Below, one piece after another: positions 1 to 8,305 of a DNA stretch of 64,000 nucleotides; the first letter of the stretch is position 1, and the number at the start of each line of letters is the position of its first letter. Origin of the DNA: Oscillospiraceae bacterium (lineage in GTDB: Bacteria > Bacillota > Clostridia > Oscillospirales > Ruminococcaceae); contig SVMW01000002.1 in NCBI GenBank assembly GCA_015067215.1, positions 29,060 through 93,059 on the forward strand, in the 5' to 3' direction. The translations under genes and the position numbers were made by a program. The notes beneath the pieces were generated by a model that saw nothing but the letters and a program-made list of their open reading frames with translations, had not been told where the DNA came from and ran no database searches.

Positions 1-236
1 TTTCCAAAAAGAAACTTAAAAATATTGCAGCAAAAAAAGTTTTTGTTGTGGACGGTATGACCTGCGAAAAATGCAAGGCCCGCATTGAACGATACCTTAA
101 CGATATAAGCGGTGTTGCAGCGACGGCAAATGTAAAGAAAAAAGAAGTTACCGTTTCAATGGCAAAACACTATTCAGATGATGAAATAACGTCTGTTATT
201 GAAAAAGCGGGTTTCAAAGTTTTGGAAATAAAATAA
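1..236 (+). CDS. C-terminal part of a heavy-metal-associated (HMA) domain protein, cut by the window edge
   Basis: The reading frame is open from the first bases of the window to a TAA at 234-236, so the start lies outside. The visible 78 residues form one HMA fold: a strand ending in the GMTCEKC metal-binding loop (Cys-x2-Cys at about 62-75), two helices and a C-terminal strand. Such domains bind Cu(I) or other soft metals, alone as chaperones or as part of P-type ATPases. A GTG at 48 could open a 62-residue protein, but the first strand (KKVFVV) lies upstream of it, so I take this as the tail of a longer protein. The parent protein cannot be told. Confidence 0.75.
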   Translation, partial: SKKKLKNIAAKKVFVVDGMTCEKCKARIERYLNDISGVAATANVKKKEVTVSMAKHYSDDEITSVIEKAGFKVLEIK

Positions 237-272
237 ATATTAATAATAAATTCAATAAAAGCTGTAAACCGT

Positions 273-301
273 TTGAATAAATGCAATATATGTTGTATAC
301 T
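273..301 (+). promoter_or_regulatory. Sigma-A-type promoter for the cysteine-rich/DUF2284/cobO group
   Basis: TTGAAT at 273-278 and TATACT at 296-301 are separated by 17 bp, about 40 bp before the ATG at 343. No corrinoid riboswitch-like structure is seen between promoter and gene. Confidence 0.55.
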
Positions 302-342
302 TTAAACAGATACAAATACTGCAAAAAAAAGGAGTATCAGTT

Positions 343-609
343 ATGAAAGAAAACAGTTTCTGCTATTATAAAAACACAGCCTGCGGATATTTTCCGTGCC
401 ACAAGGTAGACAATGATGAGGATTTTAACTGTATGTTCTGCTACTGCCCGCTGTACGCTTTGGGAGACAAATGCGGTGGCAATTTTAAGTATATAGAAAT
501 GGGTATAAAAGATTGTTCAGACTGTCTTATCCCACACAGTGAAAACGGATATCAGTACATCAACTCCAAATTCTTTGAAATTGTTGAACTTGCAAAGAAA
601 AAGGATTAA
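343..609 (+). CDS. Cysteine-rich small domain protein
   Basis: An 88-residue protein with ten cysteines, including FCYYKNTACGYFPCHK near the N-terminus and a CMFCYCP motif near residue 32. This matches the Cys_rich_small family, typically 70-90 residues, often found beside or fused to cobalamin synthesis enzymes. It presumably binds a metal or an iron-sulfur centre; no activity is established. A ribosome site (AAAGGAG, about 328-334) precedes the ATG. It lies 22 bp before the DUF2284 gene and in the same direction as cobO, which supports a corrinoid-related role. Confidence 0.8.
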   Translation: MKENSFCYYKNTACGYFPCHKVDNDEDFNCMFCYCPLYALGDKCGGNFKYIEMGIKDCSDCLIPHSENGYQYINSKFFEIVELAKKKD

Positions 610-631
610 TAATTAATTGAAGGGTGAATAT

Positions 632-1174
632 ATGACAGACATTCAGCTGCTATCCATTGCAAGGGAACAGGGTTTTAACCCTGCCATAATCAGTACAAAG
701 GATATTGTTGTGGACTATTCTTTCCGCAAATTCTGCGAAGATAATCTCTGCGGGAAATATGGTGCAAACTATTCCTGCCCACCTGATTGCGGCACTCCCC
801 GGCAGGTACATCAGAAAATGCTTTCAAAAGACAGTGCTCTTGTTCTGCAGATGATATGCGACATTGAAAGCTACGAAGATAAAGCCGCAGTACAGCAGGC
901 GCGGGCATCGCTTAACAAAGCTGTGCTTGCAGTTATGGATAAAATGAATGAGTGTGGTTACAGCACAATACCGCTTGGCTATAACGGATGTCCGCTGTGC
1001 AACCCGTGCAGACGCACCCTTAATCAGCCATGCGTTTTCCCGGAAAGACAGATAAGCTGTGTTTCTGCATACTGTATCAATGTTTCAGAACTTGCAGAAA
1101 CCTGCCGTATGGAATTTACCTGGTCTGACAAAAAGCTTTATCTTTTCGGTATGATTTTGTTTGATAAACATTAA
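632..1174 (+). CDS. DUF2284 cysteine-rich metal-binding protein
   Basis: 180 residues. Motifs seen are YGANYSCPP about 40-50 residues in, then NGCPLCNPCRR and QPCVFPE in the second half, as in the DUF2284 family of predicted metal-binding proteins of anaerobes. An upstream TTG at 617 is possible, but GAAGGGTGA at 619-627 is a ribosome site placed 4 bp before the ATG at 632, so 632 is chosen. It lies between the cysteine-rich small protein and cobO in one unit. Exact function is unknown. Confidence 0.75.
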   Translation: MTDIQLLSIAREQGFNPAIISTKDIVVDYSFRKFCEDNLCGKYGANYSCPPDCGTPRQVHQKMLSKDSALVLQMICDIESYEDKAAVQQARASLNKAVLAVMDKMNECGYSTIPLGYNGCPLCNPCRRTLNQPCVFPERQISCVSAYCINVSELAETCRMEFTWSDKKLYLFGMILFDKH

Positions 1175-1183
1175 AGGTGTATT

Positions 1184-1708
1184 ATGGAAAAAGGTCAGAT
1201 ACATATTTATACAGGTGACGGCAAAGGCAAAACTACAGCAGCGCTTGGTCTTGCTGTGCGTGCTGCAGGTGCAGGAAAAACAGTATATATAGGACAGTTT
1301 ATTAAAGATATGGAATATCACGAAGTAGGTGTTCTGCGTTCATTAAAGGGTGTTACTGTGGAGCTGTATGGTTCGGGTGACGGATGTTTTATTGACAGAG
1401 TACCTGCACAAAAGGACCTTGATGCTGCCGCTGCAGCAGTAAAAAAAGCAACTGAAGCAGCATCAGGCGGAAAATATGATGTTGTTATTCTTGACGAAAT
1501 AAATATTGCCCACACACTGCGTCTTATAACCGAACAGCAGATGCTTGACATTATGTCAAAAAAAGCCGAAAAAACAGAACTGGTTTTTACAGGACGAAAC
1601 TGTCCGCAAAGTGTAATGGATAAAGCCGACCTTGTTACTGAAATGAAGGAAATTCGCCATTATTATTCAACCAAAGGATTGCTTGCAAGGGACGGAATAG
1701 AACGATAA
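1184..1708 (+). CDS. cobO: Corrinoid ATP:co(I)rrinoid adenosyltransferase, CobO/BtuR type
   Basis: 174 residues, normal for the CobA/CobO/BtuR family, which transfers the adenosyl group of ATP to Co(I) corrinoids to make adenosylcobalamin precursors in the cytoplasm. The P-loop GDGKGKTTAALG is at residues 10-21; the VVILDEIN motif and the TGRNCPQ motif follow as expected. The gene is 9 bp after the DUF2284 gene, with AAAGGTG as ribosome site. No other cobalamin synthesis gene is visible, so salvage of imported corrinoids is the simplest inference. It ends at the bidirectional terminator at 1718-1754. Confidence 0.92.
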   Translation: MEKGQIHIYTGDGKGKTTAALGLAVRAAGAGKTVYIGQFIKDMEYHEVGVLRSLKGVTVELYGSGDGCFIDRVPAQKDLDAAAAAVKKATEAASGGKYDVVILDEINIAHTLRLITEQQMLDIMSKKAEKTELVFTGRNCPQSVMDKADLVTEMKEIRHYYSTKGLLARDGIER

Positions 1709-1717
1709 AGTAAAAAA

Positions 1718-1754
1718 ATATGCACTCCGCAGTATCAGGCTGAGGGGTGCATAT
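1718..1754. terminator. Bidirectional intrinsic terminator
   Basis: ATATGCAC at 1718-1725 pairs with GTGCATAT at 1747-1754, with further pairing inside. On the minus strand it is followed by a run of seven T, ending the aryl operon; on the plus strand it follows cobO. Confidence 0.75.
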
Positions 1755-1776
1755 CTGTTTATATATCGTAATTTTA

Positions 1777-2637
1777 TTAAAATGTGTTTCTTTTAAGCAA
1801 AGAACAGGCGTTTGTACACAATATCTTATCAAGTTCTTCGCAGGAAAGACCGCTGTTTTTTACCTTGCAGACGGCGTCTTTCTGGCTGTCCCACGGATTG
1901 TCAGACCCAAACAGAACCCTGTCAGCGCCAAACTTGTGTACAATGCTGCAGAATTGTCTGTTGTCAAGCAAGCTGTTGTCATTTTCAAGGTAATAACTGT
2001 CATTGCCCCTGGGAACTACAGAACCAAGGCTGAAAGCAGTGTCTATATATACATCAGGAAAGCTGACGAGCGGTTCAATATCATCCCACAGTTTCCAGCT
2101 TCCCATATGTGCCGCAATAAATTTTACAGGACCTGCCTGTTTCAGCGCATTGACAATCATTGCAGGGGTGGAGTTTACAACACCGGGAAATCCGATATCA
2201 AGTCCTGCATGTGCTGCCACAATGAGTCCAAGTTCGCCTGCACGCTCCAGAATTCTCACATAACGGATATCATCCTGTTTGACACCCTGATAAACAGGGT
2301 GTATTTTTATGCCTTTAAGTCCAAGTTGGGCAACACGTTTAAGTTCATTTTTCCAGTTATCATAATCGGGATGCATGCAACCAAAGGAAAAAATACCCTT
2401 ATCTGCATAAAGAGTATTAAACTGTGCGGAATAGGTGTTCATGTTTTCTACATTGGATGCTTTTACGGCAACAGGCAGCATTATTGAAAGATCTACATTG
2501 CTTTCGGACATGCTTTTTAAAATGCCATTTGCGGTGCCGTCAGCAAAGGCTTTTATGTGTGCTGTACTGCTGAGTTTTTCAATGGCAGAAGCGGCAATTT
2601 TATCGGGAAAACTGTGGGTATGAAAATCAACAATCAC
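1777..2637 (-). CDS. Amidohydrolase family protein (TIM-barrel metal-dependent hydrolase/decarboxylase)
   Basis: 286 residues. The N-terminal DFHTHSFP carries the HxH metal motif; GIKIHP, AAHAG, AAHMG and GSDNPW are the later barrel motifs of amidohydrolase_2 proteins (ACMSD-like). Substrate unknown. The frame extends upstream, but a GTG at 2635-2637 sits 8 bp after AAAGGAGG and gives the conserved N-terminus, so that start is chosen. It is the last gene behind ior-paaK-ACT on the minus strand, separated from the ACT gene by a hairpin at 2672-2706. A role in aromatic acid handling is inferred from context only. Confidence 0.8.
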   Translation of the reverse strand: MIVDFHTHSFPDKIAASAIEKLSSTAHIKAFADGTANGILKSMSESNVDLSIMLPVAVKASNVENMNTYSAQFNTLYADKGIFSFGCMHPDYDNWKNELKRVAQLGLKGIKIHPVYQGVKQDDIRYVRILERAGELGLIVAAHAGLDIGFPGVVNSTPAMIVNALKQAGPVKFIAAHMGSWKLWDDIEPLVSFPDVYIDTAFSLGSVVPRGNDSYYLENDNSLLDNRQFCSIVHKFGADRVLFGSDNPWDSQKDAVCKVKNSGLSCEELDKILCTNACSLLKRNTF

Positions 2638-2671
2638 AGCAAAACCTCCTTTTGAATTACTATAAAGAATA

Positions 2672-2706
2672 CAGGCAGGTCTGCAGTTGGTATACAGACC
2701 TGCCTG
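2672..2706 (-). other. 12-bp perfect hairpin between ACT gene and amidohydrolase gene
   Basis: CAGGCAGGTCTG at 2672-2683 pairs with CAGACCTGCCTG at 2695-2706. On the minus strand no real T run follows, so this looks like a partial terminator or a site that stabilises or processes the operon mRNA rather than a full stop. Confidence 0.5.
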
Positions 2707-2726
2707 AGTGTTTCTGCAGTAATTTA

Positions 2727-3167
2727 TCAAATAATATTTTTGTGGTAAGCTTCATCGGCATCATAAAGGTCAAAGCCAACAGCATGGAGTGCATCGGCGG
2801 CTTTTTCGGCATCGTTGCATTTAAGCACAGCGGAAGCATCATCGCCGTTTGCAAAAGCGTACATATATTCAATATTTACACCTGTTTCCATAATAGCATG
2901 CAAGGCTTTACTGAGAGAGCCGGCAGCATGAGGTACACGCAGGGCAATAACATCTGTGAGCATGGCCATATATCCGGCTTCTTTGAGTACCATAACACCT
3001 TTTTCAGGTTCGGATACTATCATACGAAGCATGCCGTATTCAGAACTGTCTGCAAGGCTTAATGCAACAATATTTACATCGCCTGCACCAAGTGTTTTGA
3101 GAACACTGTCAAGGCGGCCTTCTTTGTTTTCCAAAAATACTGATAATTGATGAATAGTATAACTCAT
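2727..3167 (-). CDS. Tandem ACT-domain protein linked to aryl-CoA metabolism
   Basis: 146 residues made of two ACT modules: one from residue 4 (IHQLSVFLENKEGRL) and one from about residue 72 (VIALRVPHAAGSLSKAL). ACT pairs bind amino acids or related small ligands. Proteins of this kind regularly sit beside phenylacetate-CoA ligase and indolepyruvate oxidoreductase genes. Here it starts 12 bp after paaK, with AGGAGG directly before the ATG. It probably senses an aromatic amino or keto acid; the ligand is not known. Confidence 0.85.
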   Translation of the reverse strand: MSYTIHQLSVFLENKEGRLDSVLKTLGAGDVNIVALSLADSSEYGMLRMIVSEPEKGVMVLKEAGYMAMLTDVIALRVPHAAGSLSKALHAIMETGVNIEYMYAFANGDDASAVLKCNDAEKAADALHAVGFDLYDADEAYHKNII

Positions 3168-3179
3168 GGTTTTTCCTCC

Positions 3180-4511
3180 TTACAGGTTGCGATTATCGAT
3201 TACTCGTTTTGCTTTGCCTTCACTTCTCTGGATAGATTTAGGTTCACAAAGTTTAACTTTAACAGCTATGCCGAGAGACTGTTTGAGTGCACTTTCAATT
3301 TTATTTTTGAGAGCTTCAAGTTTACGGATTTCGTCGGAGAAGTATTTTTCGTCAACTTCAACCATAACAGTAAGAACATCAAGGTTGTTTTCGCGGTCAA
3401 TAACCATCATATAGTGTGGTGCAACACCTTCACCGACAGACAGAAGTGTAGCTTCAACCTGAGTAGGGAATACGTTAACGCCACGGATAACTTTCATATC
3501 GTCTGTACGTCCCTTGAATTTCTGTATACGTGGCAGTGTTCTGCCGCATTCGCATTTTTCGTGTTCAATGCTTGTAAGGTCTTTTGTTCTGTAACGGATA
3601 AGCGGCATACCTTCTTTGGAAAGGGTTGTGAAAACAAGTTCACCTGTTTCGCCGTCTGCACAAGGTGTGTGGTCAACAGGGTTCAGCACTTCAGGATAGA
3701 AATGGTCTTCGTAAACATGAAGACCTTTGTGGTGAATACAGTCACATGCAACACCGGGGCCTGTAATTTCACACAGACCGTAAATATCAAAACAGTTTAC
3801 ATTGAGAGTATCTTCAATCTGATGGCGCATTTCGTCTGTCCATGGCTCTGCACCATTTATGCCGACTTTAAGCTGAAGACGGTCTACAATGCCTGCTTCT
3901 TTAGCTGCTTCAGCAAGGTACATAGCATAGGAAGGTGTGCAGGCAAATGCTGTTGCACCAAAGTCTTCCATACACATAAGCTGACGCTGTGTATTGCCTG
4001 ATGACATCGGAATTGCCATACAGCCCAGTGCACGTGCACCAAGGTCAATGCCCATACCGCCTGTAAAAAGACCATAGCCATAACAAACATGAAGTTTGTC
4101 TTCTTCAGTAATACCGGCCATTGTCAGGGCTCTTGCCACACATTCGCCCCATACATCAACGTCTTTTTCTGTGTAGGAAGCAAGGGTAAGTTTGCCTGTT
4201 GTGCCGGATGTGCCCTGTACTCGGGCAATTTTGCTCTGTGGAACAGCAAGGAGACCAAACGGATAGTTTTCTCTCAGATCTTCTTTTGTCGTGAACGGAA
4301 GTTTTGTGATGTCATCAATGCTCTTGATATCTTCGGGTTTAACACCTGCTTCATCCATTTTTTTTCGGTAGAAAGCTACATTTTCATAAACGTTTTTAAC
4401 CTGTTTTACAAGTCGTTCACTCTGCAGTGCTTTCATCTCTTCGCGGCTCATACACTCAATTTCGGGGTCGCGGATTTTTTCTGACCAGTTTTCCAAAGAT
4501 ACTTTTGCCAT
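3180..4511 (-). CDS. paaK: Phenylacetate--CoA ligase (aryl acid--CoA ligase)
   Basis: 443 residues, normal for PaaK. It activates phenylacetate or a related arylacetate with ATP and CoA, through an acyl-AMP. The P-loop-like QGTSGTTGKLT motif is near residue 100; FDIYGLCEITGPG and RYRTKDLT follow, and the C-terminal domain carries RGVNVFPTQVE. The gene is 36 bp behind iorB. In organisms with indolepyruvate oxidoreductase the two can link arylpyruvates, aryl-CoA and free aryl acids, possibly with ATP gain when run backwards. The substrate range cannot be read from the sequence. Confidence 0.92.
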   Translation of the reverse strand: MAKVSLENWSEKIRDPEIECMSREEMKALQSERLVKQVKNVYENVAFYRKKMDEAGVKPEDIKSIDDITKLPFTTKEDLRENYPFGLLAVPQSKIARVQGTSGTTGKLTLASYTEKDVDVWGECVARALTMAGITEEDKLHVCYGYGLFTGGMGIDLGARALGCMAIPMSSGNTQRQLMCMEDFGATAFACTPSYAMYLAEAAKEAGIVDRLQLKVGINGAEPWTDEMRHQIEDTLNVNCFDIYGLCEITGPGVACDCIHHKGLHVYEDHFYPEVLNPVDHTPCADGETGELVFTTLSKEGMPLIRYRTKDLTSIEHEKCECGRTLPRIQKFKGRTDDMKVIRGVNVFPTQVEATLLSVGEGVAPHYMMVIDRENNLDVLTVMVEVDEKYFSDEIRKLEALKNKIESALKQSLGIAVKVKLCEPKSIQRSEGKAKRVIDNRNL

Positions 4512-4547
4512 TTTTCTTTTCCTCTTTTCGTTTTTATCAAAGCGAGC

Positions 4548-5126
4548 CTAGTCTGTTGCCAAATTATAACCCACATTAAATGCTGTTTTATTAATCTCTA
4601 CTGTTTTGGAAGGTACAGTGCTTTCAATAACACTGTGCCACTCTTCGATGGAAAAATCCATATGTTGTGCTGCAGCACCAAGAACAACGAGGTTAAATGT
4701 TCTTGGATTGCCCAGTTTTTTGGCTTCATCCATTGCGTTTACAGAATATACATTATGTTCTTTTTTCAGATTTTCAATTATGTTTTCGGGATATTCGGCT
4801 GTGCCGATAACAACGGGCATTGGGTCAATACGCCAGTCATTTACAATAATAACACCATCTTTTTTAAGAAAATGTGCATATCTCAGTGCTTCAAGCTTTT
4901 CAAAAGCGATAATTACATCTGCCTGTCCTTCTTCCACAATAGGTTCATATACATTTTCGCCATAGCGTACAAAGGTTACAACACTGCCGCCACGCTGTGC
5001 CATGCCGTGAACTTCGGAAAGTTTGACATCATATCCTGCACCGATTGCAAGCCCGCCAAGTATGCGGCTTGTAAGGAGAGTGCCCTGTCCGCCAACGCCG
5101 ACTATCATAATATTTTTTGCTGCCAT
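4548..5126 (-). CDS. iorB: Indolepyruvate:ferredoxin oxidoreductase, beta subunit
   Basis: 192 residues of the gamma-type pyruvate-ferredoxin oxidoreductase fold, starting with the nucleotide-fold motif VGVGGQGTLL and containing AQRGGSVVTFVRYG, both typical of IorB. With IorA it oxidatively decarboxylates arylpyruvates to aryl-acetyl-CoA, reducing ferredoxin. It begins 4 bp after the iorA stop, with an AAGGAGG ribosome site lying inside the end of iorA, indicating tight co-translation. Confidence 0.93.
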   Translation of the reverse strand: MAAKNIMIVGVGGQGTLLTSRILGGLAIGAGYDVKLSEVHGMAQRGGSVVTFVRYGENVYEPIVEEGQADVIIAFEKLEALRYAHFLKKDGVIIVNDWRIDPMPVVIGTAEYPENIIENLKKEHNVYSVNAMDEAKKLGNPRTFNLVVLGAAAQHMDFSIEEWHSVIESTVPSKTVEINKTAFNVGYNLATD

Positions 5127-5130
5127 ATTG

Positions 5131-6879
5131 TCAACCCTCCTTAACCAGTTCTATTGCACCGAATTTGCACAGTTTTGCACAAAGACCGCAGCCGGTACAC
5201 ATTGTGTCATCAATTTTTACAGTTCCGTCGGACTGCTTTGTAATTGCAGGACATCCCGGTTTAAGGCACAGGCCGCATTTTTTGCATTTTTCGCTGTCTG
5301 CAATACAAACAGGTTTTTTACCTTTTGTCAGCAGAACACAGGGTGTTTTGGTTATGATAACGGAAACTTCATCTTTTTCCTGTTCTTCTTTTATTGTTTT
5401 TTCAAGCAGTTCAAGGTCAAATGCGTTTACACTGAATACGTTTTTAACACCGATAGCCTTGCAAAGCCCTTCAATATCAATAGCATATGCAGCATCACCC
5501 TGTAAGGTTTTGCCTGTTGCAGCGTGGTCCTGATGTCCTGTCATACCTGTGGTGGAGTTATCCATAATAATAACAGTGCCGCTGGCGTTGTTATATACCA
5601 TATTCATCAGGCTGTTTACGCCTGTGTGCATAAAGGTGGAGTCCCCGATAACAGCAACCCATTCTTTTATAAATTCCTTGCCTTTTGCTTTTTCCATGCC
5701 GTGAAGGCTGGAGATGCTTGACCCCATACATACAGTGGTGTCAATAACACTTAGCGGAGCAACAGCCCCCAGTGTGTAACATCCGATATCACCTGCGGCA
5801 TGCAGTCCGATTTTTTTAATTACATGGAAAACGCTGCGGTGAGGACAGCCCGGGCAGAGAATAGGTGGTCTGCCAGGAGCCTGTGCAGGCTGTGATATGT
5901 AAGTATCTTCTCCGAGGACGGCTTTTTTTATCATGTTGGCACTGTATTCGCCAAGCACGGTAAAAAGTTCCTTGCCGTAAACTTCAATACCCCAGGATTT
6001 AACCTGCTCTTCGATTACAGGGTCAAGTTCCTCTATAATATAAAGTTTGTCAACTTTTGATGCGAAATCACATATGAGCTCTTTAGGAAGAGGATTTACC
6101 ATGCCAAGTTTTAAAACAGATGCATCAGGCAAAGCTTCCTTTACATACTGATAAGGGATACCGCTTGTGATAACCCCGATTTCAGTACCGGCCATTTCAA
6201 TTTTATTTATCGGCATAGTGTTTGCAGCCTGCGCAAGTTCAGCATTGCACTGTTCTATTACAGCGTGACGGGGTTTTGCGTTGTTTGGCATCATAACAGT
6301 TTTGCTGATGTTTTTTACATATGGCCTGTCAGCATCTGTACAAGGTTCGCACAGTTCCACAATACCCTGAGAATGTGCAAGTCTTGTTGTTATACGCAAT
6401 ACAACAGGTCGGTCAAATTTTTCGCTTATTTCAAAAGCAAGCTTTGTAAATTCCTTTGCTTCTGCACTGTCAGCAGGTTCCAGCACAGGCAGTTTTGCTG
6501 CACGGGCAACCATTCTTGTGTCCTGTTCGTTCTGGCTGCTGTAAAGCCCCGGGTCATCAGCAACAACAAAAACAAGTCCACCGTTTACACCTATGTATGA
6601 AATGCTGTAAACAGGGTCAGCAGCCACGTTGAAACCAACATGTTTCATACATGCCATAGCACGGCTGCCTGCTATTGAAGCGCCAAGGGCGACTTCTGCT
6701 GCAACCTTTTCATTAGGGGACCATTCACAGTAAAGGCTATCCTTGTACTGTACAAGATATTCGCTTATTTCTGTGCTTGGAGTGCCGGGATAAGCTGCAG
6801 AAACCTTTACACCTGCTTCATAAGCGCCGCGTGCAATAGCCTCATTGCCAAGCATAATAACTTTTTTTGTCTGTGCCAT
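5131..6879 (-). CDS. iorA: Indolepyruvate:ferredoxin oxidoreductase, alpha subunit
   Basis: 582 residues, close to the family norm. The N-terminal half has AAYPGTPSTEI of the pyrimidine domain; the TPP-binding half has CPGCPHRSVF, GDIGCYTLG and IGDSTFMHTGVNSL. The C-terminus is a ferredoxin domain with two clusters, CKKCGLCLKPGCP and CTGCGLCAKLC. It catalyses CoA-dependent oxidation of indolepyruvate, phenylpyruvate and similar keto acids derived from aromatic amino acids. First gene of a five-gene minus-strand operon; AAAGGA lies 11 bp before the ATG. Confidence 0.95.
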   Translation of the reverse strand: MAQTKKVIMLGNEAIARGAYEAGVKVSAAYPGTPSTEISEYLVQYKDSLYCEWSPNEKVAAEVALGASIAGSRAMACMKHVGFNVAADPVYSISYIGVNGGLVFVVADDPGLYSSQNEQDTRMVARAAKLPVLEPADSAEAKEFTKLAFEISEKFDRPVVLRITTRLAHSQGIVELCEPCTDADRPYVKNISKTVMMPNNAKPRHAVIEQCNAELAQAANTMPINKIEMAGTEIGVITSGIPYQYVKEALPDASVLKLGMVNPLPKELICDFASKVDKLYIIEELDPVIEEQVKSWGIEVYGKELFTVLGEYSANMIKKAVLGEDTYISQPAQAPGRPPILCPGCPHRSVFHVIKKIGLHAAGDIGCYTLGAVAPLSVIDTTVCMGSSISSLHGMEKAKGKEFIKEWVAVIGDSTFMHTGVNSLMNMVYNNASGTVIIMDNSTTGMTGHQDHAATGKTLQGDAAYAIDIEGLCKAIGVKNVFSVNAFDLELLEKTIKEEQEKDEVSVIITKTPCVLLTKGKKPVCIADSEKCKKCGLCLKPGCPAITKQSDGTVKIDDTMCTGCGLCAKLCKFGAIELVKEG

Positions 6880-7546
6880 AACGGTTAATCCTTTCGGAAA
6901 TAAGATTATATTTCAATTACTCTGCAATTTTATTTCAAATAAACGGGATGATAGTTTATAAATAAATATATCATATTTATTCGTAAAAATAAATAAAATA
7001 CACCAAATATTCACTTTTGATGTGAATATTATTTCGTGATGTTTAATCTGTGAAGAAAATTGATTTTAGACAATTAAATATATAATAATATGTACATATA
7101 ATTCTGATTATAATTTTACATCAGAAGATATTATGTGTAAATGAAACATATGTTGTTTTTTGGGCGGAAATATGTAAATTTGGTGCAGGCTATTGAAAAA
7201 TGTGCAAAAATCAAGTCCATATGAATTCAAAGAATCTGCATATCAGACCAATAAGACGGAAAGGATTTGCAAATGCTTAATATTTCACAAAAAGTTAAAG
7301 TTGATATTATCTGATGGAAGCATTAACAACAAAACGTTTTAAAAGATAAAGATAAATGTGTACAACATCAACAAAAAATACCCCCCAAAACATTGTTAAT
7401 TTTTTAATTTGGCAAAAAAACAAATATTGACCGTAATTTGTAAGATAAGGTATAATTATATATGAAAATCTGCATATTTCAATGTTTTGATATGTGCTAA
7501 TATTTAGGTGTGACAATTTTATTATAGAGGGAAGGGACTGTTCGGT
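6880..7546. other. Long AT-rich divergent intergenic region
   Basis: About 670 bp without a credible gene between iorA (minus) and the AraC gene (plus). It holds the two divergent promoters, a perfect 9-bp inverted repeat AATATTCAC/GTGAATATT at 7006-7014 and 7022-7030, and runs of A and T. No tRNA or recognisable riboswitch was found. Confidence 0.5.
7427..7456 (+). promoter_or_regulatory. Promoter upstream of the AraC/dehydrogenase operon
   Basis: TTGACC at 7427-7432 and a perfect TATAAT at 7451-7456, spacing 18 bp. The AraC start codon is about 90 bp downstream, leaving room for operator sites in the leader. Confidence 0.6.
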
Positions 7547-8305
7547 ATGGCATTTATATCAGGGTACATAGTGAATGCACAGCAAAAAGTAAATGACTAT
7601 CTGCACAGTCACGGACATATCATTATTGTAATTTCGGGTTCATGTGATGTCTGCTTTGAAAATCAGCAGCATAGCCTTACACCAAAATACACCTGCTTTA
7701 TTCCTCCTAATACGGCACATACATTGGAGTGTACAGGCAGTGTGCTGGTGCTTGATGTTCCGGAAGAGATGATAAAAGCTATTGACCTTGTTTTTCTTAC
7801 TGAAAATTCCATACTGGAAATCAACGAAAACTTGGCTCCGCTTATCACTCTTATAAGGTACGAGGTGGAAAACCGCAATTTCACCAACAATGAATCACTC
7901 AGATATCTTTATTATTATCTGTATGACAAGTTTGTTGAACAGTATCGTCTGCCGTCATTACAGTATATACACGAAAACTATGCTGATGACATCAGCATTA
8001 CAAAACTGGCTGCAATAGAAAACTACAATGTTTCTTATTTTACAAGCTGGTTCAAGAAAAAAACAGGGTGCGTACCCAGTGATTATTTAAAAATAGTCCG
8101 TATTGAAAAAGCCAAAGAAATTCTGACAACAACACGTTACAGGGTAATTGATGTGGCTTTGCAGGTCGGCTATAAAGACAGTTCTGCGTTTATACGTGCT
8201 TTCAGCGGGTTGGTAGGGATGACCCCGAACCAGTATCGCCGTCTGGCACTTGATAATAAAAACAGAGCAAATAAATCATTAACAAGAAAGGAAGGAGAAG
8301 TATGA
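7547..8305 (+). CDS. AraC family transcriptional regulator with N-terminal cupin
   Basis: 252 residues. Residues 1-110 form a cupin-like sensor (HSHGHIIIVISG, then FIPPNTAHTLE); residues from about 145 hold the two helix-turn-helix motifs, ISITKLAAIENYNVSYFTSWFKK and the conserved DVALQVGYKDSSAFIRAF plus GMTPNQYRR. It binds DNA and probably activates the dehydrogenase genes behind it in response to their substrate. Its stop codon overlaps the next start (ATGA), so it is co-transcribed with its likely targets and would control itself. Ribosome site AGAGGGAAGGG lies upstream. Confidence 0.88.
   Translation: MAFISGYIVNAQQKVNDYLHSHGHIIIVISGSCDVCFENQQHSLTPKYTCFIPPNTAHTLECTGSVLVLDVPEEMIKAIDLVFLTENSILEINENLAPLITLIRYEVENRNFTNNESLRYLYYYLYDKFVEQYRLPSLQYIHENYADDISITKLAAIENYNVSYFTSWFKKKTGCVPSDYLKIVRIEKAKEILTTTRYRVIDVALQVGYKDSSAFIRAFSGLVGMTPNQYRRLALDNKNRANKSLTRKEGEV

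Noticed and set aside
237..342. Cobalamin riboswitch before the cysteine-rich/cobO group
   Set aside because: The gap is only about 100 bp with an ordinary promoter; no B12-box-like or long folded leader is visible.
1747..2487. 246-codon open frame on the plus strand across the amidohydrolase gene
   Set aside because: Antisense shadow of a gene with clear family motifs; the peptide is rich in Cys, Phe and Tyr, has no ribosome site and no recognisable domain.
3147..4001. 284-codon open frame opposite paaK
   Set aside because: Antisense to an unmistakable PaaK; composition is that of a reverse-frame translation.
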